Source: Thauera humireducens
Lineage (GTDB): Bacteria; Pseudomonadota; Gammaproteobacteria; Burkholderiales; Rhodocyclaceae
Assembly: GCF_001051995.2 (NCBI RefSeq)
Contig: NZ_CP014646.1
Coordinates: forward strand, 3,906,001-3,970,000
Length of the DNA stretch: 64,000 bases
Direction of reading: 5' to 3'
Below the pieces are notes generated by a model. That model did not search any database. It had not been told where the DNA came from and saw only the letters and a list, made by a program, of their open reading frames with translations. Position 1 is the first letter of the stretch. Every line of letters starts with the position of its first letter. Of the stretch, positions 40,129 to 48,830 are shown in pieces. The translations under genes were made by a program, and so were the position numbers.

Positions 40129-41357
40129 ACGCCCTGGAACATGCCCTGCAGCCGCTCGCCAGCATCAAGCTGTCGCGCCTGCCCCGCGCCACCCGGCTGG
40201 CGCTGGAGATCTTCGACCGCCTCGACGGCGGCGCGCTCGCCATCGAGCTGCCCGACGGCACGCACCTGCGTGCGGGCCACGGGCCGCTGGTGGCCCATCT
40301 GCGCGTGCGCGACCACGCGGTGTTCGACGAGACCCTGGCGCGCGGCGACATCGGTTTCGGCGAAAGCTGGATGGATGGGCTGTGGGACACCGAGGACCTG
40401 ACCGGCCTGCTGACCCTGCTGTCGCGCAATCGCGCGCGCATCGGCGAAGCGATCTACGGCCGCATGTTCCGCATGCTGGGCCACCGCATCGCCCACCTGC
40501 TGCGAGCCAACACCCGCGCCGGCTCGCGGCGCAACATCGAGGCCCACTACGACCTCGGCAATGACTTCTATGCGCTGTGGCTCGATCCGTCGATGACCTA
40601 CTCCGCCGCGGTGTTCGACTCGCCCACCGAGTCACTTCATGACGCCCAGCTGCGCAAGTACCGCCGCATCCTGGGCGAGCTAGGCGTGCAGCCGGGGCAG
40701 ACCCTTCTCGAAGTCGGCTGCGGCTGGGGCGGTTTCGCCGAGGTGGCCGCGACCGAATTCGGCTGCGGCGTGCTCTGCATCACCCTGTCGCCGTCACAGC
40801 TCGCCTACGCCCGGGCGCGCGCGGAGCGCGGCGGGTTTGCCGACCGCGTGGACTTCGCCCTGTGCGACTACCGCGACGTGCGCGGCCAGTACGACCACGT
40901 CGTGTCGATCGAGATGATCGAGGCGGTGGGCGAGCGCTTCTGGCCGACCTACTTTGCCCAGCTCTCGGCCCGGCTCAAGCCGGGCGGGCGCTGCGTGGTG
41001 CAGGCGATCACGATCGCGGATGCCCTGTTTGGGCGCTACCGGCGCGGAACCGACTTCATCCAGCGTCACGTGTTCCCCGGCGGCATGCTGCCCAGCCCGG
41101 CGGAGGTGGGGCGCCAGGCGCAGGATGCCGGGCTCGCGGTGGTGGGAGATTTCGCCTTCGGCCGGGATTACGCCCGCACGCTGGCGCACTGGCATACCCG
41201 CTTCGAGGCGCAGTGGCCGGCGATCAAGGCGCAGGGCTTCGACGAGCGTTTCCGCCGCATGTGGCGTTTCTATCTGGCCTATTGCGAGGCCGGCTTCGAG
41301 ACCGGTGACATCGACGTCCATCACTATGTCTTCGCTCACGCAGGAGAAGCCGGATGA
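40125..41357 (+). CDS. cyclopropane-fatty-acyl-phospholipid synthase family methyltransferase
   Basis: A 410-residue SAM-dependent enzyme acting on unsaturated acyl chains of membrane phospholipids. It has RRNIEAHYDLGNDFYALWLDPSMTYSAAVF, the SAM site LLEVGCGWGGFAEVAA, and IEMIEAVGERFWPTYF with the catalytic-site Glu region, then DFIQRHVFPGGMLPS. The N-terminal lipid-binding domain spans about 1-125. It could be a true Cfa or a methyltransferase of a furan/methylated fatty-acid route; the operon context (FAD oxidoreductase, DUF1365) leaves this open. ATGA overlap with both neighbours. Confidence 0.9.
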   Translation: MNALEHALQPLASIKLSRLPRATRLALEIFDRLDGGALAIELPDGTHLRAGHGPLVAHLRVRDHAVFDETLARGDIGFGESWMDGLWDTEDLTGLLTLLSRNRARIGEAIYGRMFRMLGHRIAHLLRANTRAGSRRNIEAHYDLGNDFYALWLDPSMTYSAAVFDSPTESLHDAQLRKYRRILGELGVQPGQTLLEVGCGWGGFAEVAATEFGCGVLCITLSPSQLAYARARAERGGFADRVDFALCDYRDVRGQYDHVVSIEMIEAVGERFWPTYFAQLSARLKPGGRCVVQAITIADALFGRYRRGTDFIQRHVFPGGMLPSPAEVGRQAQDAGLAVVGDFAFGRDYARTLAHWHTRFEAQWPAIKAQGFDERFRRMWRFYLAYCEAGFETGDIDVHHYVFAHAGEAG

Positions 41358-41920
41358 ACACGACACGGCGCCGTGCGCGGCTTGGCGCCTGCGTGGCTGC
41401 GGGGCTTGCGCTGGCGCTGCAGATGATGCCGCTGTACGCCTACGTGCTGCCCGCCGCCGAAGAGTTCGCGCCCGCGCCGCTGCGCGTACTCGGAGAGGGC
41501 GAGATGCGCTGGCTGGGCTTCAAGCTCTACGACGTGCGGTTGCTGGTGGCGGCCGGGGCGAGTGCGCCCGAGGCCGATCCCCATGCGCTGGCGATCCGCT
41601 ACGCGCGCGACATCGACGGCCGCCGCCTGGTGGACACGAGCATCGACGAGATGCGCCGCCTCGGCGAGCGCGACGAAGCGACGCTGCAGCGTTGGCGCGA
41701 CGAACTCGCGCGCGCGCTGCCATCCGTGCGGGCGGGCGACACACTCGTTGGCTTGCACCAGCCCGGCGAAGGGGCCCGTTTCTGGCACGAAGGGCGGCTG
41801 ACCGCCGAGATCGACGACCCCGAACTTGCGCGCGCCTTCTTCGCCATCTGGCTCGATGCGCGCACACGTGAGCCCGAGTTGCGCGCCCGCCTGCTCGGAC
41901 TGGACGGACGCGCGCAATGA
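41354..41920 (+). CDS. chalcone isomerase-like exported protein
   Basis: A 188-residue protein with an N-terminal signal (about 1-30, LGACVAAGLALALQMMPLYA) and the chalcone-isomerase-like fold pattern GEGEMRWLGFKLYDVRLLV, ALAIRYARDIDGRRLVDTSIDEM and RAFFAIWLD. Bacterial members are not known to act on flavonoids; lipid or fatty-acid binding is plausible. ATGA overlaps with cfa and the MFS gene couple translation. Confidence 0.82.
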   Translation: MNTTRRRARLGACVAAGLALALQMMPLYAYVLPAAEEFAPAPLRVLGEGEMRWLGFKLYDVRLLVAAGASAPEADPHALAIRYARDIDGRRLVDTSIDEMRRLGERDEATLQRWRDELARALPSVRAGDTLVGLHQPGEGARFWHEGRLTAEIDDPELARAFFAIWLDARTREPELRARLLGLDGRAQ

Positions 41921-43239
41921 ACGCGGATGGCGTTCGGCGGCGGGACCTGCTCGCCTATGGCGCGCTCGGACTGCCGCTCGCCTTCGCGGCCTTGCCGCTG
42001 TACGTCCATGTGCCACGGCTCTATGCCGAGCTTGGCCTGCCGCTGGCGACCGTCGGCGCCGTCCTGCTGGCCGCGCGCATCGTCGATGCCTTGACCGATC
42101 CCCTGATCGGCTGGGCGCTCGACCGTCGGCCCGGCCGCCGTGCCTGGGTGGCCGCCGCGCTGCCGCTGCTGGGCTTCGGCATGATCGGCCTGCTTGCGCC
42201 GCCGGACGGTGCGGGCGCCCTGTGGTTGTTCGTGCTGCTGGTGCTGGTCTCGCTCGGCTACTCGGTGGCGAGCATCGCTCACAATGCCTGGGGCGCGGAG
42301 GTGGCGCCGACCTCCGCGCTGCGCACGCGCTTCGTCGCCAGTCGCGAGGGTTTCGCGCTTTTCGGGGTGATGCTGGCTGCCGCCCTGCCGGCGCTGCTGG
42401 CCGCCGAGGGTGGCGAGGTGGGCGGGCTGGCGCGGCTGGCCCTGGTCTTCATCCCGCTGCTGCTGGTCTTCGGCCTGTGGACTCTGTGGCGGGCGCCACT
42501 GCCGGCAAGCGCGGCACCCGCCCGGCGCCCGGTGCTCGCCGGGCTCGGGGCGGCCTTGCGCGTGCCCGGCTTCAGCCGGCTGCTGGCGGTGTTCGCGGTC
42601 AACGGCATCGCCGCAGCCATCCCGTCGGCGACGGTGCTGTTCTTCGTTGCCGACGTGCTTGGCGCCACCGCCTTCGCCGGCGCCTTCCTGGTGCTGTATT
42701 TCGCCGCCGCAGCGGCCAGCCTGCCGCTGTGGGTCCGCATCTCGCAGCGGGTCGGCAAGTTGCGCGCGTGGCTGGCCGGCATGGGGCTGGCGGTGGTGGT
42801 GTTCGGCTGGGCGGCGACCATCGGGCAGGGTGATCTGCTCGCCTATGGCGCGATCTGCGTGCTGTCCGGCGTGGCGCTCGGCGCCGACCTGAGCCTGCCG
42901 CCGTCGCTGCTTGCCGACCTGCTGGCGCGGGACGATACGCAAGGTGGCGGGGGCTCGCACGCGGGCGCCTGCTTCGGCTGGTGGAACTTCGTGACCAAGG
43001 CCAACCTCGCGCTCGCCGCGGGCCTGGCGCTGCCGCTGCTCGCTGCCCTCGGCTACGCGCCCGGCGCGACGGCGCTCGATGCGCTGGCGGCCTTGTCGGT
43101 GGTGTACGCGGTGGTGCCGGTGGGATTGAAGCTGCTGGCCGTCGCCCTGCTGTGGCGCTGGCGCCACGTCCTCGAATCCGCGTCCGCGCCGCAGCTGCCT
43201 GCGGCTGCACGGACGCCCTGCGGAGCCTGTGAAACGTGA
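41917..43239 (+). CDS. MFS transporter (GPH/MelB-like)
   Basis: A 440-residue membrane protein with 12 predicted helices. The N-terminal half shows AARIVDALTDPLIGWALDRRPGRRAW, typical of the GPH cation symporter branch, and a central basic loop. The substrate is unknown. Embedded in the lipid-modification operon by four-base overlaps on both sides, it may move a lipid precursor or product. The C-terminal end overlaps the DUF3833 start. Confidence 0.85.
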   Translation: MNADGVRRRDLLAYGALGLPLAFAALPLYVHVPRLYAELGLPLATVGAVLLAARIVDALTDPLIGWALDRRPGRRAWVAAALPLLGFGMIGLLAPPDGAGALWLFVLLVLVSLGYSVASIAHNAWGAEVAPTSALRTRFVASREGFALFGVMLAAALPALLAAEGGEVGGLARLALVFIPLLLVFGLWTLWRAPLPASAAPARRPVLAGLGAALRVPGFSRLLAVFAVNGIAAAIPSATVLFFVADVLGATAFAGAFLVLYFAAAAASLPLWVRISQRVGKLRAWLAGMGLAVVVFGWAATIGQGDLLAYGAICVLSGVALGADLSLPPSLLADLLARDDTQGGGGSHAGACFGWWNFVTKANLALAAGLALPLLAALGYAPGATALDALAALSVVYAVVPVGLKLLAVALLWRWRHVLESASAPQLPAAARTPCGACET

Positions 43240-43766
43240 AGCGAATCCTTTGTGTGATGGTGGCCCTGTTCGGGCTGTGGGGGTGCAGTTCGGTGGAGAT
43301 CGACAAATACCGCAGCGAGACGCCGGTCCTGGACCTGCGCGAGTACTTCAACGGCACGCTCGAGGCGCACGGCATCTTCCAGGACCGTTCCGGCGAAGTG
43401 GTCAAGCGCTTCGCCGTGATCATCGACGCGAGCTGGCAGGGCGAGGTCGGGACGCTGGACGAGCGTTTCACCTATTCGGACGGCAGCACGCAGCGCCGGG
43501 TGTGGACGATCACCCGCACCGGCGAGGGGCGCTACGTCGGCCGTGCGGACGACGTGGTCGGCGAGGCACGCGGCGAGTCGGCCGGCAACGCGTTGCGCTG
43601 GCGTTACGTGCTGGCCTTGCCGGTCGATGGCAAGGTCTACAACGTCGACTTCGACGACTGGATGTTCCTGATGGACGACCGCGTGATGCTGAACCGTTCG
43701 GTGATGAGCAAGTGGGGCTTCCGCCTCGGCGAGGTCACCCTGTCCTTCTACAAGCGGGGCGGTTGA
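43236..43766 (+). CDS. DUF3833 lipoprotein
   Basis: A 176-residue lipoprotein starting at GTG 43236. The signal peptide ends in a lipobox (LFGLWGC, lipidated Cys near residue 17). The mature part shows DRSGEVVKRFAVIIDASWQGEVGTLDERFTYSDG and WMFLMDDRVMLNRSVMSKWGFRLGEVTLSF, the DUF3833 pattern. Function unknown; the calycin-like beta pattern would suit lipid handling at the envelope. It overlaps the SDR gene by one base. Confidence 0.82.
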   Translation: MKRILCVMVALFGLWGCSSVEIDKYRSETPVLDLREYFNGTLEAHGIFQDRSGEVVKRFAVIIDASWQGEVGTLDERFTYSDGSTQRRVWTITRTGEGRYVGRADDVVGEARGESAGNALRWRYVLALPVDGKVYNVDFDDWMFLMDDRVMLNRSVMSKWGFRLGEVTLSFYKRGG

Positions 43767-44554
43767 TGGGCTGGCTGGCGCCGCTCAACGCGCCGATCCG
43801 CGACTGGCAGGGGCGGCGGGTGTGGCTGGTCGGGGCCTCGACCGGCATCGGCGCCGCGCTGGCGCGGGCCCTGGCGGCGCGTGGTGCGCGTGTCGCGGTC
43901 TCGGCCCGCAGCCGCGAGCGGCTCGAGGCTCTGGCCGCGAGCGGCGGCGCCGGCATGCTCGCCGAACCGATGGACGTGACCCGGCCGGAAGACTTCGAGC
44001 GCGTACGCGACCGGCTGGTCATTGCCTGGGGCGGCATCGACCTCGTGGTGTTCAACGCCGGCACCTACCGCCCGCTGCGCGCCTGGGAGCTGCAGCCCGA
44101 GGTGATCCGCGAGACGCTCGACACCAACCTGTTCGGCACCATGGCGGGGGCCGCCGCGGTGATCCCGCATCTGCTGGGACAGGGCAGCGGCGCGATCGCG
44201 CTGGTGGGCAGCGTCGCCGGCTACGGCGGGCTGCCGAAGGCGACGGTGTATGGGCCGAGCAAGGCCGCGCTGATCAACTTTGCCGAAACGCTGTACCTGG
44301 ACCTGGCGCCGAAGGGGCTGGGCGTGTTCCTGATCGATCCCGGCTTCGTCGCCACGCCGCTCACCGCGCAGAACGACTTCCGCATGCCGGCGCTGATCTC
44401 CGCCGAGGACGCGGCGCAGGCGATCGTCGCCGGCTTCGGGCGGGGCGATTTCGAGATCCACTTTCCGCGCCGCTTCACGCGGGTGCTGAAGCTGCTGCAG
44501 TGGCTGCCGCGGCGCGCGTACTTCGCCCTGATCCGGCGCGCGACCGGGCTTTGA
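43766..44554 (+). CDS. short-chain dehydrogenase/reductase
   Basis: A 262-residue SDR. The cofactor motif is VWLVGASTGIGAALARALAARGA (about 19-41), then NAGTY, the catalytic Ser in LVGSVAGYGG and YGPSKAA containing the Tyr-x3-Lys pair. An Arg following the second strand (SARSR) favours NADP. Substrate unknown; probably a lipid-derived carbonyl or alcohol given the operon. Confidence 0.88.
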   Translation: MGWLAPLNAPIRDWQGRRVWLVGASTGIGAALARALAARGARVAVSARSRERLEALAASGGAGMLAEPMDVTRPEDFERVRDRLVIAWGGIDLVVFNAGTYRPLRAWELQPEVIRETLDTNLFGTMAGAAAVIPHLLGQGSGAIALVGSVAGYGGLPKATVYGPSKAALINFAETLYLDLAPKGLGVFLIDPGFVATPLTAQNDFRMPALISAEDAAQAIVAGFGRGDFEIHFPRRFTRVLKLLQWLPRRAYFALIRRATGL

Positions 44555-44556
44555 GC

Positions 44557-45009
44557 ATGCGCATGAACGAGCCGACGCGCCCCGTCATCGAAGACGCCGT
44601 CGAGGCGCTCGCCGACTTCTACCAGACGCTGACGCCGGCTTCGCTCAACCGGCTTGGCGCCCTCTACGCCGCCGACGCGCATTTCAAGGACCCCTTCAAC
44701 GAGGTGATCGGCGTCGCCGCGATCCGCCGCATCTTCGAACACATGTTCGCGACCGCGGACTCACCGCGCTTCGTCGTCACCAGTCGCATCGTGCAGGGTG
44801 ATCAGGCCATGCTGGGCTGGGATTTTCATCTGCGCCTGCGAGGGCGCGAGATCGTGGTGCGCGGGGTCAGCCACCTGAGCTTCGATGCCGACGGGCGCGT
44901 GGGCCTGCATCGTGACTACTGGGACCCGGCCGAGGAGCTCTACGCCCACTTGCCGCTGATCGGTGCGCTGATGCGGGGGCTGCGGCGCAGGCTGTCGGCC
45001 ACCGACTGA
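44557..45009 (+). CDS. NTF2/SnoaL-like protein
   Basis: A 150-residue single-domain protein with the NTF2-like pattern: ALADFYQTLTPASLNRLGALYAADAHFKDPFNEVIG, then FEHMFA and the beta-sheet RGVSHLSFDADGRVGLHRDYWDPAEELY. It is the last gene of the operon, two bases after the SDR stop. Members bind small hydrophobic molecules or act as isomerases; no specific activity can be assigned. Confidence 0.8.
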   Translation: MRMNEPTRPVIEDAVEALADFYQTLTPASLNRLGALYAADAHFKDPFNEVIGVAAIRRIFEHMFATADSPRFVVTSRIVQGDQAMLGWDFHLRLRGREIVVRGVSHLSFDADGRVGLHRDYWDPAEELYAHLPLIGALMRGLRRRLSATD

Positions 45010-45164
45010 GCGTGGGCAGTGCAGCCCGATCGCATCGGGCTCCGATGACGCGCGCGTCGCGCGCAATTGCGGCGCTGCAAAAATATCCACCATGGGAAAA
45101 CCCCGAACGCAGCCTCCAAGCGCAGTCGCGATGCGGGCGTTAGCAAATATTGCGCCGCAGTATA

Positions 45165-45178
45165 TTGATTTTTATCAA
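45165..45178. promoter_or_regulatory. FNR/ANR-type box upstream of coxB
   Basis: TTGAT-TTTT-ATCAA is a perfect match to the FNR consensus TTGAT-N4-ATCAA. Its centre lies 86 bases before the coxB ATG in an AT-rich island. The transcription start is not clear, so activation or repression cannot be decided. Confidence 0.7.
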
Positions 45179-45257
45179 AAAACCGTGTTGCGGCTGTGTT
45201 TTTCGCTATGGCAACATCGACCACGCCTGCCAAAACTACAAGATGTAGGGGGTGGTC

Positions 45258-46073
45258 ATGGAACGTGCCCGTCGCTTCGCGACTGCATCCGCCGCTGTCG
45301 GCCTTGCCGGTCCTGCGTTCGCGCAGGACTCGCCCGCGCGCTACAACCTGCAGGCGCCGGTGACCGGCATTGCCGAGCAGATCAACGACATGCATACCTT
45401 GATGCTGGTGATCTGCCTGCTCATCTTCATCGGCGTGTTCGGCGTGATGTTCTGGGCGGTGTTCCACCATCGCAAGTCCAAGGGCGCTGTCGCCGCCCAT
45501 TTCCATGAGAACACCGCGGTCGAGATCGCCTGGACCGTCATCCCCATCCTGATCCTGCTCGGCATGGCCTGGCCTGCGACCCGGACCGTGATCGAGATGA
45601 AGGACACCTCCAACCCCGACCTGACGATCAAGGCCACCGGCTACCAGTGGAAGTGGGGCTACGACTACCTGCAGGGCGAAGGCGAGGGCATCCGCTTCCT
45701 GTCCAGCCTGTCGACGCCGCGCGAGCAGATCGAGGGCGGCGCGCCCAAGGGCGAGGCCTACCTGCTCGAGGTCGACAAGCCGCTGGTGGTGCCGGTGGGC
45801 AAGAAGGTGCGCGTGCTGCTGACCGCCAACGACGTCATCCACTCCTGGTGGGTGCCTGCCTTCGGCGTCAAGCAGGACGCCATTCCCGGTTTCATCCGCG
45901 ACACCTGGTTCCGTGCCGACAAGGAAGGCATCTACCGTGGCAACTGCGCCGAACTGTGCGGCCGCGACCACGGCTTCATGCCGATCGAGGTGCACGTGCT
46001 GTCGGCCGAGAAGTACGCCGAGTGGGTCAGGAGCCAGATCGAGGCGCAGAAGGTGGCGCTGGCCGCCGAATAG
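45258..46073 (+). CDS. coxB: cytochrome c oxidase subunit II
   Basis: A 271-residue aa3-type oxidase subunit with an N-terminal signal (ends GPAFAQ) and two membrane hairpin helices (about 48-70 and 90-112). The periplasmic cupredoxin domain carries the CuA site: HSWWVPAFGVKQDAIPG and NCAELCGRDHGFMP (two Cys, His, Met and carboxylate). No cytochrome c domain is fused. ATG at 45258 follows AGGGGG; GTG 45252 is an alternative. First gene of the oxidase cluster and directly downstream of the FNR-type box. Confidence 0.95.
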   Translation: MERARRFATASAAVGLAGPAFAQDSPARYNLQAPVTGIAEQINDMHTLMLVICLLIFIGVFGVMFWAVFHHRKSKGAVAAHFHENTAVEIAWTVIPILILLGMAWPATRTVIEMKDTSNPDLTIKATGYQWKWGYDYLQGEGEGIRFLSSLSTPREQIEGGAPKGEAYLLEVDKPLVVPVGKKVRVLLTANDVIHSWWVPAFGVKQDAIPGFIRDTWFRADKEGIYRGNCAELCGRDHGFMPIEVHVLSAEKYAEWVRSQIEAQKVALAAE

Positions 46074-46165
46074 GGCCGCATCGCCGCGGCGGCATCCGGG
46101 TTGCCGCGTTTGTGAATCGCGTTGTTGAGTCGTCGTTGTAATGCTGTTCGACAGGAGGACCCCGC

Positions 46166-47743
46166 ATGGCCGCCGTCACACATGATCAGCTCCAGGGGCA
46201 TCACCCCGGCCCGACCGGCCTTATGCGCTGGCTCACGACGACCAACCACAAAGACATCGGCACGATGTACATGATCTTCAGCTTCATCATGTTCCTGTCC
46301 GGGGGCGTGATGGCGTTGACGATCCGCGCCGAGCTGTTCCAGCCCGGCCTGCAGGTGGTGCAGCCGGAGTTCTTCAACCAGCTCACGACCATGCACGGCC
46401 TGGTGATGGTGTTCGGCGCCATCATGCCGGCCTTCGTTGGCTTCGCGAACTGGATGATCCCGCTGATGATCGGCGCCAGCGACATGGCCTTCGCGCGCAT
46501 GAACAACTGGAGCTTCTGGCTGCTGCCGCCGGCCGCGATCCTGCTGATCGGCTCCTTCTTCGTGCCGGGTGGCGCCACCGCCGCCGGGTGGACGCTGTAC
46601 GCGCCGCTGTCGGTGCAGATGGGCATGGGCATGGACCTCGCCATCTTCGCCATCCACATCATGGGCATCAGCTCGATCATGGGCGCGATCAACATCGTCG
46701 TTACCGTGCTCAACATGCGCGCGCCGGGCATGACCATGATGAAGATGCCCCTGTTCTGCTGGACCTGGCTGATCACCGCCTACCTGCTGATCGCGGTGAT
46801 GCCGGTGCTGGCCGGCGCGGTGACGATGATCCTCACCGACCGCCACTTCGGCACCAGCTTCTTCAATGCCGCGGGCGGTGGCGACCCGGTGATGTACCAG
46901 CACATCTTCTGGTTCTTCGGCCACCCGGAGGTCTACATCATGATCCTCCCGGCCTTCGGCATCGTCAGCCAGATCATCCCGACCTTCGCGCGCAAGCCGC
47001 TCTTCGGCTATGCGTCGATGGTCTATGCGACGGCCTCCATCGCCATCCTGTCCTTCGCCGTGTGGGCGCACCACATGTTCGCCACCGGCATGCCGGCCGC
47101 TGGCCAGCTGTTCTTCATGTACGCGACCATGCTGATCGCCGTGCCCACCGGGGTGAAGGTGTTCAACTGGGTGGCGACGATGTGGCGCGGCGCGATGACC
47201 TTCGAGACGCCGATGCTGTGGGCCACGGGCTTCATCTTCGTATTCACCATGGGTGGCTTCACCGGCCTGATCTGCGCCATCGCGCCGATCGACATCCAGG
47301 TGCAGGACACCTACTACGTGGTCGCGCACTTCCACTACGTGCTGGTCGCCGGCTCGCTGTTCGCACTGTTCGCCGGCGCCTATTACTGGCTGCCGAAATG
47401 GACCGGCCACATGCCGAGCGAACTCCTCGGCAAGCTGCATTTCTGGTGCTCGATCGTGTTCTTCAACATCACCTTCTTCCCGATGCACTTCCTCGGCCTG
47501 GCCGGCATGCCGCGCCGCATCCCGGACTATGCGCTGCAGTTCGCCGACTTCAACGCCCTGGCCTCGGTGGGGGCCTTCGGCTTCGGCCTGTCGCAGCTGA
47601 TCTTCCTGGTGGTGGTGGTCAAGTGCGTGCGCGGCGGCGAGCGTGCCGCGGCGCGTTCGTGGGAAGGTGCCGAAGGGCTGGAGTGGACCGTGCCGTCGCC
47701 GGCGCCGCACCACACCTTCGAGGAAGCGCCGGTGGTGAAGTGA
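46166..47743 (+). CDS. ctaD: cytochrome c oxidase subunit I
   Basis: A 525-residue, 12-helix catalytic subunit. Heme a ligand is in TMHGLVMVFG, CuB ligands in HPEVY and AHHMF, and the heme a/a3 histidines in VAHFHYVLVAGS. WFFGHPEVYIMILPAFG is the classic A-type signature containing the K/D-channel landmarks. AGGAGGACC precedes the start. It reduces O2 to water with proton pumping in the inner membrane. Confidence 0.97.
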   Translation: MAAVTHDQLQGHHPGPTGLMRWLTTTNHKDIGTMYMIFSFIMFLSGGVMALTIRAELFQPGLQVVQPEFFNQLTTMHGLVMVFGAIMPAFVGFANWMIPLMIGASDMAFARMNNWSFWLLPPAAILLIGSFFVPGGATAAGWTLYAPLSVQMGMGMDLAIFAIHIMGISSIMGAINIVVTVLNMRAPGMTMMKMPLFCWTWLITAYLLIAVMPVLAGAVTMILTDRHFGTSFFNAAGGGDPVMYQHIFWFFGHPEVYIMILPAFGIVSQIIPTFARKPLFGYASMVYATASIAILSFAVWAHHMFATGMPAAGQLFFMYATMLIAVPTGVKVFNWVATMWRGAMTFETPMLWATGFIFVFTMGGFTGLICAIAPIDIQVQDTYYVVAHFHYVLVAGSLFALFAGAYYWLPKWTGHMPSELLGKLHFWCSIVFFNITFFPMHFLGLAGMPRRIPDYALQFADFNALASVGAFGFGLSQLIFLVVVVKCVRGGERAAARSWEGAEGLEWTVPSPAPHHTFEEAPVVK

Positions 47744-47869
47744 GCGGAGAGGGTGAAGGATGAGCGGGTGAAGAGTCTCAGGGGTGAGCGGGGAGCAGGG
47801 GTGGAGATCTCGGGAGAAGGAGGCTCTGCTCTCCGCCTCACCACCAGGGCCGCAAGGAAGGGAGATGAC

Positions 47870-47986
47870 ATGACGCGCAGCGAGGATCGCAGGGCAGCCA
47901 ACCGTCGGACCGGCCTGATGCTGGCCGCGGTGGCGTTCGCCTTCTTCGTCTTCGTCATCCTCAAGTACAAGGTGTTCGGGCAATGA
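47870..47986 (+). CDS. cytochrome oxidase small assembly protein
   Basis: A 38-residue single-helix protein: basic N-terminus (MTRSEDRRAANRRTG), one membrane segment (LMLAAVAFAFFVFVILKY) and a short tail. GGGAG precedes ATG at 47870. It lies between ctaD and ctaG, overlapping ctaG by four bases, the standard place for this betaproteobacterial small protein. Role in oxidase assembly is inferred from position. The 126 bases before it are purine-rich and hold no gene. Confidence 0.75.
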   Translation: MTRSEDRRAANRRTGLMLAAVAFAFFVFVILKYKVFGQ

Positions 47987-48579
47987 GCACCCACTCCGGC
48001 CGCCTCGCCACGGCGAACCGCCGCCTGCTGCTGCGGCTGACGGTGTCGGCTGCGGTGATGTTCGGCTTCGGCTTCCTGCTCGTGCCCTTCTACGAAAAGA
48101 TCTGCGAAGTGACCGGCATCAACAACTTCCTGCGGCCCGAAGCCGAGCAGGCCGCGCGTGCCGTTGCGAATACGCAGGTCGATACCAGTCGCCGCATCCT
48201 GGTGCAGTTCGACGCCAACCTGCACCACCTGCCGTGGCGCTTCCGGCCCATGCAGCGTTCGATCGAGGTGCATCCGGGGCAACTCGTGCAGGTCGAGTAC
48301 GAAGTCTCCAACACCCGCGACGTGCCGGTGACCGGACAGGCGGTGCCGAGCTACGGACCGCAGCTTGCAGGGCGCTACTTCAACAAGATGGATTGCTTCT
48401 GCTTCGAGCAACAGACGCTGGCGCCGGGCGAGCAGCGCACGATGCCGGTGGTGTTCGTCGTCGATCCCGCGCTGCCGGAAGACGTCACGGTGATCACGCT
48501 CTCCTACACCTTCTTCGAGCTGCCGGGCCGCAACACCGCCGGGCTGCAGTCACCGGTCCGTGCGGAGGGCGCCTCATGA
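47983..48579 (+). CDS. ctaG: cytochrome c oxidase assembly protein CtaG (Cox11)
   Basis: A 198-residue copper chaperone delivering copper to CuB of subunit I. One N-terminal anchor (about 15-38) precedes a periplasmic immunoglobulin-like domain with the copper site KMDCFCFEQQTL (CxC motif) and VFVVDPALPEDV. Four-base overlaps on both sides place it in the oxidase operon. Confidence 0.94.
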   Translation: MSTHSGRLATANRRLLLRLTVSAAVMFGFGFLLVPFYEKICEVTGINNFLRPEAEQAARAVANTQVDTSRRILVQFDANLHHLPWRFRPMQRSIEVHPGQLVQVEYEVSNTRDVPVTGQAVPSYGPQLAGRYFNKMDCFCFEQQTLAPGEQRTMPVVFVVDPALPEDVTVITLSYTFFELPGRNTAGLQSPVRAEGAS

Positions 48580-48782
48580 ACGCCCACGGGACGCCACGCC
48601 GCGCCGGCTTCTGGCCGACCTTGCGCGCCGTGCTGTGGTCCTTCTTCGGCGTGCGCCGGCGCCAGGCTTACATGGAGGACGCGGGCTCGCTCAACCCGCT
48701 GGCGGTGGTCGTGGCCGGCGTGCTGGCTGGCGCGGCCTTCGTCATCCTCATCGTCATCGCGGTGCAAGTGGTGCTCGCCTAG
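48576..48782 (+). CDS. DUF2970 small membrane protein
   Basis: A 68-residue protein with TLRAVLWSFFGVRRRQAYMED, the DUF2970 signature, then one C-terminal transmembrane helix (about 43-67). It overlaps ctaG by four bases and precedes ctaE. The family is restricted to proteobacterial oxidase clusters and similar contexts; its function is not established. Confidence 0.8.
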   Translation: MNAHGTPRRAGFWPTLRAVLWSFFGVRRRQAYMEDAGSLNPLAVVVAGVLAGAAFVILIVIAVQVVLA

Positions 48783-48830
48783 CGGCACCGGGCAGGTCAG
48801 GGTCAGGATCAAGGTCAGGGGGAACACGCC

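Noticed and set aside
45092..45508. Plus-strand ORF starting before the FNR box and overlapping coxB
   Set aside because: It reads coxB out of frame and through the AT-rich regulatory region; no domain.
47744..47869. Purine-rich repeats (GGTGAGCGG-like) between ctaD and the small assembly protein
   Set aside because: Imperfect and few; no array, no attachment site and no flanking mobile genes.
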